This document shows positions 11,592 to 23,710 of a stretch of 64,000 bases of DNA, piece by piece. The notes under the pieces are model-generated. The model was not told the DNA's origin and did not search any database. It saw only the letters and a list, made by a program, of their open reading frames with translations. The DNA lies in NCBI GenBank assembly GCA_024449915.1, contig JAMZAV010000978.1, forward strand, positions 229,938-293,937, read 5' to 3'. Position 1 is the stretch's first letter, and each line of letters begins with the position of its first letter. This stretch comes from Sweltsa coloradensis (Eukaryota > Arthropoda > Insecta > Plecoptera > Chloroperlidae). A program made the position numbers and the translations under genes.

Positions 11592-11859
11592 TAGTTACAT
11601 ACGTAGATTATGTTCATGACATGTTTCATACATCTGTGATGTTAAAACGGAACTCGATTTACATAAATAAATACTAATTGGCCTACTTATTTTAAACATG
11701 AAATTTAAAAAAAAAGTGTATTAATTATTTCAAGGGCCATAGCCTATATGGGCATTCAAACTAGGGATGACATGGCAGAACATAGATTTCTCACTAGACA
11801 GTTAAAACGTTCGCGCTTCGTGTTTTGGGGTGTGGAGAGCGATGAACCACGTGTCTACT

Positions 11860-11972
11860 ACTACTACTACATACCTACCACTACCACTACCACTACCACT
11901 ACCACTACCACTACCACTACCACTACCCTGCCGACTGCCCTGCCCTGCACTCCTGACTACTACTACACTACT

Positions 11973-12038
<66 letters not shown>

Positions 12039-12046
12039 CACTACCA

Positions 12047-12086
<40 letters not shown>

Positions 12087-12115
12087 ACTACTACTACTAC
12101 TACTATACTACTACT
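11860..12115. repeat. (ACT)n / (CCACTA)n microsatellite, left block
   Basis: Trinucleotide repeat dominated by ACT, with a (CTACCA)n block at 11873-11927 and a few interruptions. The long Tyr/Thr/Leu-only open frames across it are accidental. The same repeat resumes at 15810 on the other side of the LINE. Confidence 0.95.
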
Positions 12116-12575
12116 GAGAAACTGCAATATAGAGATAGCTGAGGTGGAACGTCGGGAAGATGAGTGCCTTGAAAGCATTGTTGCTGACGTCGGTAGCAAA
12201 CTCGGCATAAGTCTTCAGGAAGAGGACATCGACGCCGTCCATCGCCTTCCAGCTAGGGATGGTAAAATACCACCTATAATTGTACAGTTTATGTCACGTA
12301 AGAAAAGAAATGAGTTTATTTCGAATAAAAATAAAGTTAAAATTACAAACAGCGACCTAATGGCAAAAGGCAACAAGGAAAGAATCTTTATCAACGAGAA
12401 CCTAACTACATACTACAAAAATTTACTATGGCAAGCCAAATCCGTCGCCAAGAAAAAGGGTTACAAGTACGTGTGGTTTAAGTTTGGTAAAGTTATGGTT
12501 AGGAAAGACGAGAACAGCCAAGTCATTCGTATTGCTGCCGTGTGTGATCTAGATAAACTGGTCTCGTTGGTCTAG
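12116..12575 (+). pseudogene. LINE ORF1 (5' truncated)
   Basis: Open frame entering directly from the microsatellite and ending with TAG at 12573-12575. It reads ERREDECLESIVADVGSKLG, then PPIIVQFMSRKKRNEFISNK, then KNLLWQAKSVAKKKGYKYVW, and is strongly basic. This resembles the C-terminal nucleic-acid-binding part of ORF1 proteins of CR1/jockey-group LINEs. There is no start codon of its own: the N-terminal part was lost at insertion or replaced by the ACT repeat. It lies 49 bases upstream of ORF2, in a different frame. Confidence 0.6.
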
Positions 12576-12624
12576 CATCGCTTATCTATGTGAGTATTTT
12601 GTTTGTTGACGTTTAACTCCCGCA

Positions 12625-15554
12625 ATGGCTGACGAGTTCGAGAACAACTTGTCTTACGTAGAGGAACTTAAGTTCAACATTGTTGATGATAACGCGGTAA
12701 ATGCGTTTCAAAATAAATTTGTTTGTGTTAATTTTAACATCCGGTCTTTCAGAAAACATTTTGTGGAATTCACTGAATATATGGCACCGTTAATTGATGT
12801 AGTAGACGTCATTATCTTAAGTGAAGTGAATATTAATCAACATGAGATACATTTGTACTCTATTGACGGATATAGTGTGTTTCATGCTCTGCGCGATAAT
12901 GTACGAGGTGGAGGAGTCATTGTATACGTTAAAGATGGGCTACAATTTATAAATGTGAGAACTCATTTTAATTCGTTTGAAGGCTTGGAAGGCACTATTA
13001 CAATAGATGGAATAAAAACTTATTTATTCGCAATATACAGACCGCCTAGCAATAACATAAATGACTTTTTAACAGAGATTGACTTTTTGTTTCATGATGT
13101 TGGGGATAACGTTCAAGTATTATACCTAGGCGATATTAATTTAAATTTGCTGGATACAAATGCGTATGTGGAACAATATGAGACAATAATGTCAAAATAT
13201 GGAATGAGGCGTTGCACATATGGTGAAACAAGGGTTGAGAGCAGGCTTCAATTGTTTACAGCAACATGCATCGATCATAGCTATGTGCGATTGCAAGATC
13301 AAACTTTAGAGGTCACTTCGGCAATTTTGCAAACAAAAATATCAGACCACTATATAATAATGCTAGGATTTGAACAAAATTCATTACGTAATCATGCTTT
13401 GGAAAATGCTAAAATTGAGTCAAAAGTCCTAAATGATAGAAAGGTGACAAACGCTTTAAAGAATGTTGATTGGGGTAAATTAAATAATTGCGATGACCCA
13501 TGTGAGCTATATAACAAGATAAGTGATATTTTTAAACGTGTCTATGATGACGCTGAGGAAATAAGAGTTAGTCATAACTTGAAGCATAGGAATGGAAAAC
13601 CTTGGGTAACTATGGATTTAAAAAATTTAATGAAAGAAAGGGATAAGTGGTTTCGAAGATGGAAACGCTCAAATAACAATATTGAATACAGAAATATGTA
13701 TAAGCAACTGAGAAATACTATAAATAAAGACCTTGATAAAGCGAAAAGTAATTTTTATAAATTGCGATTTATTAGGTGTAAAGATAGCATTAAGGAAACA
13801 TGGAAAACAATCAATTGTGCTATTGGTAAGAAGCAAAAAAACGCTCCTGACGAAGTCATATCAAAGTATATGGAGAAGAGCTTTGACGCTAATAATATAG
13901 TTGATGGTTTTGTTAATTCCTTTTCGGATGAGGTGGAGGCTATAAAACACGACTGTGCAATAGAGACAGCCACTGCTTGTGATGATAATGCCTTACAATC
14001 TATGTACTTTAAAAAAGCTACTCCCAAAACAATAAGTGATATTATACTCAATCTAAACAGTAATAAAGGTCCGGGCATTGATAGGATTAGAATGAGTGAC
14101 ATTAAATTAATTTCTGATCAAATAAGTCCAATTATTGCCACATTTAGTTAATCAAATATTTAAATACAAGATGATACCGGAAGGTTTAAAAATATCGATT
14201 TTGAGGCCGATTTACAAGAACGGTGATCATATGGCATTTAACAATTATAGACCGATTGCGATACTGCCGTCAATTGAAAAAATTATGGAAAGGTATCTAG
14301 CTGATCAACTTATTTCCTATATGACAAACTTTAATATAATTGATCGACGTCAATATGGTTTTCAAAAAAACAAAAGCACAGGGAGTCTTCTGGCTGATTT
14401 TTCCGACCTAGTTTTCAATGCATTAAATAAAAATTTGCATGTGGGGGTAATTTTTATAGACTTTTCAAAAGCGTTTGACACCTTACTTCATAGTAGACTG
14501 CTGAATGCTCTTAGGAAAATTGGAATACGAGGGCCACTACTAGAATTATTTAGAAATTATTTGTCAGAAAGACGTGTGACTGTTAAATATCAACATTATT
14601 TTAGTAAATTAAACAAAAGTTCATCTGGTGTGCCCCAAGGCTCCATTTTAGGTCCATTATTATATCTTGTTTATGTTAATGACATGTTAAAGTTGGTCAA
14701 AGATTGTTATATTTTTCTTTATGCTGACGATACTGTAATTGTTGCTATTCATAGAGTATTTGAAATTGTAAACAAAATGCTCCAAATTGACTTTTTGAAT
14801 ATTTTAAGATGGTCCCATGATAATGGTCTAACTATCAATTATAAAAAAACAAAGGTCATGCATATTCATTCACCTTACACTAGTGTTAAAAAATTAAACA
14901 TTATTTTCCATAATTATGCCTGCCTACACAGAAACTTCCGAAAGGGTTATGTTTCGAGTGATGATGACTCATGCGGGTGCCAAAAGTGTTTAGATAATAC
15001 ATTCGAACACATATATCTAGGAGTGATAATTGATGGAAATTTTAAATGGGACAAACATATTAATAAGTTAAGCAGCAAATTAAGGTCAACCTTGTACAGT
15101 ATACGTGTTCTTAAACATATGTAAGTACTAGCGTTTTGGTTACGGTGTATTATGCACTGGCAGAATCTTTAATACGATACGGAATATTGTCATGGGACAT
15201 GCTACGGCTTCTTACATAAAAAAGGTGGAAAATTTACAAAGGTCAATTTGGAGGGTAATTTTTGGAGAAAGAACTAGTGAGTTTTTAACAGCTTCAAAAC
15301 TGCATTTTTATGTTTTTATGGTCACTAATTACTTCTCATCAGAGTACAAAGCTGTATCTCATCATGACCATAAAACAAGAAATAAGTTACGATTATTGAT
15401 ACCTAGTGACATTTATAACAGGTACGGAGAACAACAGAAAAGCTACCTAGTGCCGTCCTTGTTCAATAAATTGCCAGAAGACCTAAAGCAACTAACAAAA
15501 TGGTGTGAAATAAAAAAACAAATAAGGAAATGGTTATTAGAAAATGAGATATAG
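12625..15554 (+). pseudogene. LINE ORF2: endonuclease and reverse transcriptase, frameshifted
   Basis: Starts at ATG 12625. Residues 30-260 are an APE-type endonuclease with NFNIRSF, SEVN, GGGVIVYV, LGDINLNL and a KISDHY motif. A reverse transcriptase follows: NSNKGPGID, FIDFSKAFDT, GVPQGSILGPLLY, and the catalytic FLYADD near 14720. Frame is lost near 14138 (one extra base), at 15122 (stop after LKHM) and again near 15210. The final block (15192-15554) reads IKKVENLQRSIW and LPEDLKQLTKWCEIKK. All catalytic motifs are intact, so the copy is recently dead. Its clade is probably in the CR1/jockey group; I cannot place it more closely. Confidence 0.85.
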
Positions 15555-15706
15555 AACCTAATGTGTATTTTGTATGTGAAGATTCGAATTACTAATATTT
15601 TATTTGTGTGTTTATACTTTGTTGATGAAATGTAATAATTTTTTTGTTTTGTTTCAATACAAAGAGTCAAGACTTACAAAATGTTGTAAAAATGTAATAA
15701 CAAATT

Positions 15707-15742
15707 ACCCCACAGACAAGCTACTGCGTAGCTTTGTGGGGT
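15707..15742 (+). other. Nested hairpin in LINE 3' untranslated region
   Basis: ACCCCACA (15707-15714) pairs with TGTGGGGT (15735-15742), and inside it AAGCTAC (15718-15724) pairs with GTAGCTT (15728-15734) around TGC, leaving a GAC bulge. It lies 66 bases before the poly(A) tract at 15787, with an AATAAA just upstream of the tract. A reverse transcriptase recognition structure is plausible, but this is inference. Confidence 0.7.
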
Positions 15743-15785
15743 TTGTCAATTCTGTATTTGTAATTTTTGATCAATAAAAGTTTTC

Positions 15786-15905
<120 letters not shown>

Positions 15906-16180
15906 GTCTACTGAGAGGACTCTCTCCCGCTAGATGCCGATCATACACAAAGGCAGGCAGTACGGTCAACAGGCGACGGCGCAACGTTGCAAAATACATC
16001 GTTTCGTGATCACCGCGTATCATGGGTTCCGCAGAAAATGACCACCAAAATAACTGTGCATACAATTACAAAGTTTGTTCTTGGGAATCGATTCCGAATC
16101 GATTCTTAGGTCACATTGATCGATTGAAAATTGTTTGGAATCGATGTCATCTCTAGTTGACGTTTAAACCTGACCCTCAC

Positions 16181-16460
16181 CTAGCGATGGTCCGAACCAG
16201 CGCGTCCACCTCCTCTGTGTTGGGCACCCCATCAGACGAGAAGAGTAGGTGAACGGGATCCAGGAGGCGCGTCACGCTCCGAGACAGGTAGGCGTTCTCA
16301 AACTGTTCCACCACCGAGCGTTCCACGGTGAACGGGCCGTCGGGCTGCGTTCTCCCGCCGTCAGTGTCGGCGGAGGAGTTGAGGCGCTTACACAGGTCTA
16401 GGTACAGGTGTAGGAACTTGGGGTACTCCCCCTCAAGCGCTTGTTTCACGAACGACGAGC
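16181..16460 (-). CDS. COG5: COG5 exon (sixth in this window)
   Basis: COG5 is a lobe B subunit of the conserved oligomeric Golgi tether, needed for retrograde vesicle traffic between Golgi cisternae. This exon reads SSFVKQALEGEYPKFLHLYL, LCKRLNSSADTDGG, then FENAYLSRSVTRLLDPVHLL and EEVDALVRTIA, which align well with the middle of animal COG5. The acceptor is GCTCCAG before 16460 and the donor AG|GTGAGG after 16181. It enters in phase 1 and leaves in phase 2. The next exon is not in the window: nothing resembling the COG5 C-terminal half is found between 1 and 16180. Confidence 0.9.
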
Positions 16461-17464
16461 CTGGAGCAAGCGCACACATGTCATGTTAATAAAAAGTATT
16501 AGTGCAAAATTCATTATTACCTCTATAAATTAAATTTAAATAAAATTACCCAAATAAAATATAAATAAATTGCTTCGATTAAATAAAAGAATATCTGTAG
16601 GCTACTGGTTGAATAGGGCCTAGATTATATATTATTTGTAATCATGATGGCATGATAATCAAAATGTGGGCATTTGAGAAAAGAAGAAGATTGAAACATT
16701 GCTTAGTATAGTGTTAGTGAGTGATATTTTAAAACTTTTTGCATGAAGACCTAGGGTTAGTGGAACATTGGCTAGACTACACTACACTTTTCAAAAATTT
16801 AAATTTTGGTATTTTAAAATATAAATGCTACCCACAAACTACAGTCTTGGGGGCGCTACTTTTTAAAAAGTAGCATGCTATTGGGTGGCGCACAGATAAG
16901 AGATCGCAGCACCGTTGCCAAGTTTAGTTTCATCAACTCGAGCCACGTGCGTGTTTACGTTTGAGTTACATGCGCGCAGTGGCTCTCCAAAACTAAGATA
17001 TTTCCAGGTAATAGTGGTAACATGTTGTCAAAACAGTACACACGTGAATAGTTAAGGACTAGAATATATATTTTTTACATTATACTTATATTACCATATT
17101 TTGTAGGCGGAACGATAAATATCCTGGTGCGCGGAGGGGCCACTCAAGGTGCAGTAGTTCATAGTCGCCGCCTTATTCGAATTGTCAGCCCTCGGCCTCA
17201 TGTCAATTATTATATATATTTTACATGTCCAATATAGAATACAGTTTCTAATTACTGAAATTGCTAAACAAGTTGGAATATTTCTTCCCTTTACTGCTCA
17301 TTTACCAGATGCAGATAGAGATGTTATAGCAATAGTTAAAGGGCAATGATCTTTGAAATGATAAATACACTCTCCAAAGTTATAATAATAATAGCACCAC
17401 AAATAACAATAATCAAAAGCTATGTCTGCTGTACTAAACTCTTGTTGTAAGTTCAAATAAATGG
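16461..17464. other. COG5 intron, no recognised element
   Basis: AT-rich unique-looking sequence. A GTAGCATGCTA motif near 16870 recalls the TAGCATGCTAC repeats at 28500-28610. No coding or RNA gene is seen. Confidence 0.5.
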
Positions 17465-18245
17465 TTGGATGAGCGTAGCGAGCGAAGCGAAGATTCCATT
17501 TCACTATACTGGAGAAAAAAATCCGGAATGTTTTTTTTTCTTTTTTTTTCTTTTCTTTTTTTATATTTTTGTGTGTTTGTCCACACGATTCCGGCTAAAA
17601 CCGATACTCCGATTGCGATGAAATTTTATGGAGGTCTTCGAAATCTCTGAACTTAGAACTGCCACGTTTTTGAGCACAATCGGAAAATTATTTCTCATGA
17701 AAATCGCAATTTTACGATTTTTTTCGATTTTTTAAAAATTTCTTCGACTTACAACACCTACATGCTTTGTCCGATTGTAATGATTTTTTCACAGAACCTT
17801 AATTTCATGAATTGATATATTCATGTGAAATTTGAGCGTTATCAAAAAACTATTTTTTACGAAAATCGCAATTTTACGACTTTTTTCAATTTTTAAAATT
17901 TCTTTGGCTTATAACACCTACATGCTTTATCCTATTGTAATGATTTTTTCACAGAACCTTAATTTTATGAATTTATATATTCGTGTAAAATTTGTGCGCA
18001 ATCGAATAATTATTTCTTATGAAAATTTCAATATTACGATTTTTTCCTTTTTTTAAATTACGATTAGTAATTAAAAAAATTAAAAATTTAAGTTAATTTT
18101 TTTTAAATTTAATTTAATTTAAAAAAATCTTCAACTAAGAAATGATTTTTTCACAGAACAACAGAAGATTCGCATAACACATGGCAGCTCAATGCACCAA
18201 TTACGCTCATCCAACACCGCGGCGGGACTTAAGCGTTTTCCTAGT
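17465..18245 (+). mobile_element. Helitron-like element, family A, copy 4
   Basis: Complete copy starting TTGGATGAGCGTAGCGAGCG and ending GGGACTTAAGCG, TTTTCCTAGT. The interior repeats a block containing ACACCTACATGCTTTATCC and TGATTTTTTCACAGAACC about three times at roughly 170-bp spacing, as in the other family A copies. No clear target duplication. Confidence 0.65.
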
Positions 18246-18405
18246 ATAATTTCAATGAATCGCCAACAACATGAGGAACAAGGGCGCGTCAATCGGATGG
18301 ATCACAGTGTGCCGCCTGTGTTTGTTCAAGTAAATACATACAAATGGAACATTGGTACATTAAATAAAAAAAAAATAAAATAAAATAAATAAATAAATAA
18401 ATAAA

Positions 18406-18585
18406 ACTAGGGAATTGCCAAAGTTGTTGTTAAAAGAGTGAGTAAGACAAGTGTTTAGTACCCGGGAACATCCCCTTTCCTCCCCTATACCTACGGCTGG
18501 ATAAAGCTTAGTATGGGAAATGATACCGTGTGCTCAACACATGGCTCACTCACTCAATTAACAACGACTTTGGCGTTTCCCTAGT
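18406..18585. repeat. Family C palindrome, copy 2
   Basis: 180-bp inverted repeat of the same type as 7331-7510, with mismatches (for example GGAATTGCCAAAGTTG at the left) showing greater age. It begins ACTAGGG and ends CCCTAGT. Confidence 0.8.
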
Positions 18586-18871
18586 ATATTGAAGGCTGTG
18601 GCCTTTTTTAGGTATGAAAAATCTAAACAAATGCTATCGATATTTTAAAAACACATTTTTATTTATTGTAGGTTTAAATCTCAATGGATCTAGCTGATTT
18701 TGTTAACAGTTCTCAGTAAATTCGCACCAGATGTCTGTTTAAAATTTCAGCCCAATCTGTTCAGCGATTCGGCTGATTTTCGACGTACAGACAGACACAC
18801 ATACAGACTCACAGAATAAGCGCCGTTTGAGTTGAATGGAGACACTCAGTTGCTCTGCTCTCTCCTTCAAT
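18586..18871 (-). mobile_element. Helitron-like element, family C, 3' part deleted
   Basis: On the minus strand it carries the family C head (GAGTGTCTCCATTCAACTC), the TGTCTG tract and the GAAATTTTAAACAGACATC core, but lacks the tRNA-like segment. It sits between two family C palindromes. Confidence 0.55.
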
Positions 18872-19052
18872 ACTAGGGAAACGCCAAAGTCGTTGTTAAA
18901 CGAGTGAGTGAGCCAAGTGATGAGTACCCCGGAACATCCCCTTTCCTCCCCTGTACCTAAGGCTGGATCTAGCCCAGTATGGGGGATTGATACCGGGTAC
19001 TCAACACATGGCTCACTCACTCGTTTAACAACGACTTTGGCGTTTCCCTAGT
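18872..19052. repeat. Family C palindrome, copy 3
   Basis: 181-bp palindrome with ACTAGGGAAACGCCAAAG and its exact complement at the ends. It is the 3' terminus of the minus-strand family C element whose body is split at 19053-19220 and 23768-24085. Confidence 0.85.
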
Positions 19053-19283
19053 TATTTAAATTGAACATTCAAAATGCGAATCGTGTTCAAAACGTATTAG
19101 TGTGAAACATTAACAAATTTCCAAGATAAAACAAAATCACCTAATTTTTATTTCCCATTTAACACCACTCAAAAATAATGTTGGTCTAAAAATATATAGA
19201 CCAGAACCCAGGTAGGGAAACCCTCCCCCCCCCCCTGCGGAGAAATGGAGACCCATATATTATGTTAGGGTGGTTATTTTGGA

Positions 19284-21010
19284 GTAGAAATCCACTTGTT
19301 GGCCAGTTGGCCAGTGGTGGGTGCGGGGTACAGGGGTGCCCAAAGGGTCAATTGTGCTGTTTTTTGTAACTGTTTTTTATTTTTTTAGGGTCAAACCGTT
19401 GAACGAAATCTATTTTTTGACTTTTGATTCGTGTAAGGAATGAAAAATCGAATTTTATACTATTTTTTATTTTCTTGTATGTAACCGGAAATAACAATTT
19501 TGAGTTTTCCAAAATCAAAGTCAAAATGGCCCCAAATTGCCCGTTTTGGTTAAAAACGATAAATTATGTTAGAGTAAACATTTGTTAGTAGAAATCCACT
19601 TGTTGGCCAGTTGGCCAGTGGTGGGTGCGGCGTACAGGGCCGTCCAAAAAGTAAATTTTGGGAATGATTTTCAACTGTTTTTATTTTTTTTATGCCAAAT
19701 CGTTGGACAAAATCTATTTTGGGCTTTAGATTCGTGTAAGGATTTTAAAATAGAATGTTAAGCATATTTTTATTTTCTCGTATGTCCCGGAAATAACAAT
19801 TTTGAGTTTTCCAAAATCAAAGTCAAAATGGCCCCAAATTGCCCGTTTTGGTTAAAACTGATAAATTATGTTTGGGTGAATATTTTTTAGTAGAAATCCA
19901 CTTGTTGGCCAGTTGGCCAGTGGTGGATGCGGCGTACAGGGGCGTCCAAAAAGTAAATTTTGGGGATGATTTTTATCTGTTTTTTATTTTTTTAATGCCA
20001 AATCGTTTAACAAAATCTATTTTGAGCTTTAGATTCGTGTGAGGATTTGAAAATAGAATCTTAAGCATATTTTTATTTTCTCGTACGTCCCGAAATAACA
20101 ATTTTGAGTTTTTCCAAAATCAAGTCAAAATGGCCCCAAATTGCCCGTTTTGGTTAAAACTGATAAATTATGTTTGGTTGGTTATTATTTAGTAGAAATC
20201 CACTTGTTGGCCAGTTGGCCAGTGGTGGATGCGGCGTACAGGGGCGTCCAAAATGTAAATTTTGGGGATGATTTTGAACTGTTTTTATATTTTTTTAATG
20301 CCAAATCGTTGGACAAAATCTATTTTGGGCTTTAGATTCGTGTAATGATTTGAAAATAGAATGTTAAGCATATTTTTATTTTCTCGTATGTCCCGGAAAT
20401 AACAATTTTGTGTTTTACAAAATCAAAGTCAAAATGACCCCAAATTGCCCGTTTTGGTTAAAACTGATAAATTATGTTTGGGTGAATATTTTTTAGTAGA
20501 AATCCACTTGTTGGCCAGTTGGCCAGTGGTGGATGCGGCGTACAGGGGCGCCCAAAAAGAAAATTTTTGGGATGATTTTTATCTGTTTTTTATTTTTTTA
20601 ATGCCAAATCGTTTTAACAAAATTATTTTGAGCTTTAGATTCGTGTGAGGATTTGAAAATAGAATGTTCAGCATATTTATTTTTCTCGTACGTCCCGGAA
20701 ATAACAATTTTGAGTTTTCCAAATCAAAGTCAAAATGGCCCCAAATTGCCCGTTTTGGTTAAACTGATAAATTGTGTTGGGGTTTATATTATTTAGTAGA
20801 AATCCACTTGTTGGCCAGTGGTGGATGCGGCGTACAGGGTTGTCCAAAAAGTGAATTTGAAGGATGATTTTTAAGTTTTTATTTTTATGCGGCCGAATCG
20901 TTGAGCGAAATCTATTTTTTACTTTTGATTCGTTTAAAGAATGTTAAATATTATCTACATTTTTTTACTTTCTTGCGTGTCCCGGAAATGAAATGTTTGT
21001 CTTTTTCGAA
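19284..21010 (+). repeat. ~302-bp tandem repeat, left arm (six units)
   Basis: Units share GTAGAAATCCACTTGTTGG, GATGCGGCGTACAGGGGCGT, TTTGGGCTTTAGATTCGTGT and GGCCCCAAATTGCCCGTTTT. Spacing between unit starts is 304, 302, 302, 304 and 300 bp. Short open frames starting MPVLVKTDKLCL recur in three units but stop by about 67 codons and change between copies. I treat them as non-coding. Confidence 0.9.
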
Positions 21011-21132
21011 AAAGAAGTCAAAATGATCCTAAGTTGCTTTACTTTAGACATAAAAATGTACATATCATGTAATATTAATGTAAATATTATATTGAGTACT
21101 ATGTGGATGTGTTTGATGATCATGTAATCAGT

Positions 21133-22065
21133 AGTCTAGTTCATCTTCGTCTTCATCTTCACTCTCAACAACGTCTCTGCCTCTTTCAATCTCGATGTCG
21201 TCGGGATCATCTTCCACATCGGATGCATTGTCTTGTGTTTCCAAAATATTAACTTACTCATTTGGGAGCACGTTGCCTTCGGTCCACGCGTAGAAAAGTC
21301 CATCCGGGGTTACCGATCAGCCATGACTTGGGGTCCAGGTATGTCGGGCACTGCGTCTGTTGCTTTACGCCATATCATTGCTTGATAATTTTCACGCAGG
21401 ATATGCAACCGTAAAGATGATATGCATGGTGGTAGTAAGCTGAGATCAGTGCCGCTGTAGTTTGTCAGTGGTTTAAACAGTGATTTTTGAAATCCTTTGC
21501 GAAAATGATGTTAGCGAGTTTCATTTACATCAGCAGTACTGGTCTCCCCATACATAAGGCAAACAAATCTTTCTAATTGGTCGCACGTAGTTTCTTCAAC
21601 AGTAACCGAGGTGCCAAGAGATAAGAGATAGTGTTCACGAATTCGGGTGTGTTTCTCTAATAGTTTTTAAATGAAAAAATTTCCTCTTCTTACAAAGAAC
21701 TTGTGGTGTCGCAACCAGTAACGCGTGAAATGGCGTAAGAACTTCACATAATTTTGCCCCTCTCTAAGAATTACTTTTTTTATGTCAACAAGTCTTCTCT
21801 TTTGTCTTCAAAGCCGTATCGAAAAGTACTTGTTGGTTTCTTGCTGCGCGTATTTCAATAAGATGATGAAGACGTCAGTGCCAGGAGAACAAACAATGAT
21901 GCTAAAACTAGCGTCGTGTCGAGATGCTGCATGACAACAGTGGAGCATCATTCGACTATCGGCCTCTTCTTGTGTAGATTGCAGCTCTTCGATGGTCGAT
22001 TTAGTCATAGTGTTTGTAAAATAAAATATTTGTAAATAAAAATATGCATAACATTCTATTTTCAA
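21133..22065 (-). pseudogene. Decayed gene with EEAD / SPGTDV motifs
   Basis: Minus-strand remnant between the two repeat arms. It starts MTKSTIEELQSTQEEADSRM, then LHCCHAASRHD and IIVCSPGTDVFIILLKYAQQ. After several breaks, a C-terminal part reads DGLFYAWTEGNVLPNE, then an acidic tail with DVEDDPDDIEIERG and EDEDEDELDY ending near 21133. Similar QEEADTRM...SPDTDVLVL proteins recur as multicopy genes in many invertebrate genomes (from memory). Their spaced acidic residues resemble those of PIN/XPG-type nucleases, but that link is inference. Stops and frame breaks make this copy inactive. It may be the gene carried by this element or by an autonomous relative. Confidence 0.5.
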
Positions 22066-23710
22066 ATCATCACTCGAATCTAAAGCCTAAAATAGATTTT
22101 GTACAACGACTTGGCACTAAAAAAATTAAAATGGTTAAAAATCACCTCCAAATTTTACTTTTTGGACGCCCCTGTACGCCGCATCCACTACTGGCCAACA
22201 AGTGGATTTCTACTAAATAATATAAACCCTAACACAATTTATCAGTTTTAACCAAAACGGGCAATTTGGGGCCATTTTGACTTTGATTTTAGAAAACTCA
22301 AAATTGTTATTTCCGGGACGTACGAGAAAATAAAAATATGCTTAACATTCTATTTTCAAATCCTCACATGAATCTAAAGCCCAAAATAGATTTTGTAAAA
22401 CGATTTGGCATTAGAAAAATAAAAACATCTCAAAAATTTACTTTTTGGACGCCCCTGTACGCCGCATCCACCACTGGCCAACTGGCCAACAAGTGAATTT
22501 CTACTTAATAATAACAACCCTAACATAATTTATCAGTTTTAAGCAAAACGGGAAATTTGGGGCCATTTTGACTTTGATTTTGGAAAACTCAAAATTGTTA
22601 TTTCCGGGACATACAAGAAAATAAAAATATGCTTAACATTCTATTTTCAAATCCTTACACGAATCTAAAGCCCAAAATAGATTTTGTCCAACGATTTGGA
22701 CATAAAAAAATAAAAACAATTGAAAATCATTCCCAAAATTTACTTTTTGGACCGCCCTGTACGCCGCACCCACCACTGGCCAACTGGCCAACAAGTGGAT
22801 TTCTACTAACAAATGTTAACTCTAACATAATTTATCGTTTTTAACCAAAACGGGCAATTTGAGGCCATTTTGACTTTGATTTTGGAAAACTCAAAATTGT
22901 TATTTCCGCAACATACGAGAAAATAAAAATATGCTTAACATTCTATTTTCAAATCCTCACACGAATCTAAAGCTTAAAATAGATTTTAAACGATTGGCAT
23001 TAAAAAAATTAAAACAGATAAAAATCATCCCCAAAATTTACTTTTTGGACGCCCCTGTACGCCGCATCCACCACTGGCCAACTGGCCAACAAGTGGATTT
23101 CTACTAAAAAATATTCACCCAAACATAATTTATCAGTTTTAACCAAAACGGGCAATTTGGGGCCATTTTGACTTTGATTTTGGAAAACTCAAAATTGCTA
23201 TTTCCGGGACATACGAGAAAATAAAAATATGCTTAACATTCTATTTTAAAATCCTTACACGAATCTAAAGCCCAAAATAGATTTTGTCCAACGATTTGGC
23301 ATAAAAAAAATAAAAACAGTTTAAAATCATTCCCAAAACTTACTTTTTGGACGGCCCTGTACGCCGCACCCACCACTGGCCAACTGGCCAACAAGTGGAT
23401 TTCTACTAACAAATGTTCACTCTAACATAATTTATCGTTTTTAGCCAAAACGGGCAATATGGGGCCATTTTGACTTTGATTTTGGAAAACTCAAAATTGT
23501 TATTTCCGGTACATACAAGAAAATAAAAATATGTATAAAATTCGATTTTTCATTCCTTACACGAATCAAAAGTCAAAAATAGATTTCGTTCAACGGTTTG
23601 GCCCTAAAAAAAAAAACAGTTACAAAAAAACAGCACAATTGACCCTTTGGGCACCCCTGTACCCCGCACCCACCACTGGCCAACTGGCCAACAAGTGGAT
23701 TTCTACTCCA
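22066..23710 (-). repeat. ~302-bp tandem repeat, right arm (six units)
   Basis: Mirror image of 19284-21010 with the same unit order and the same aberrant innermost unit (CCACTACTGGCCAACAAGTG near 22187). Sequence identity to the left arm looks high by eye. A few indels distinguish the arms. Confidence 0.9.

Noticed and set aside
11830..12115. Long open frames of Tyr, Thr and Leu
   Set aside because: They are translations of the ACT microsatellite.
19839..20648. Repeated short frames MPVLVKTDKLCL... in three of the 302-bp units
   Set aside because: They end at different points, differ by indels and have no start context; repeat shadows.
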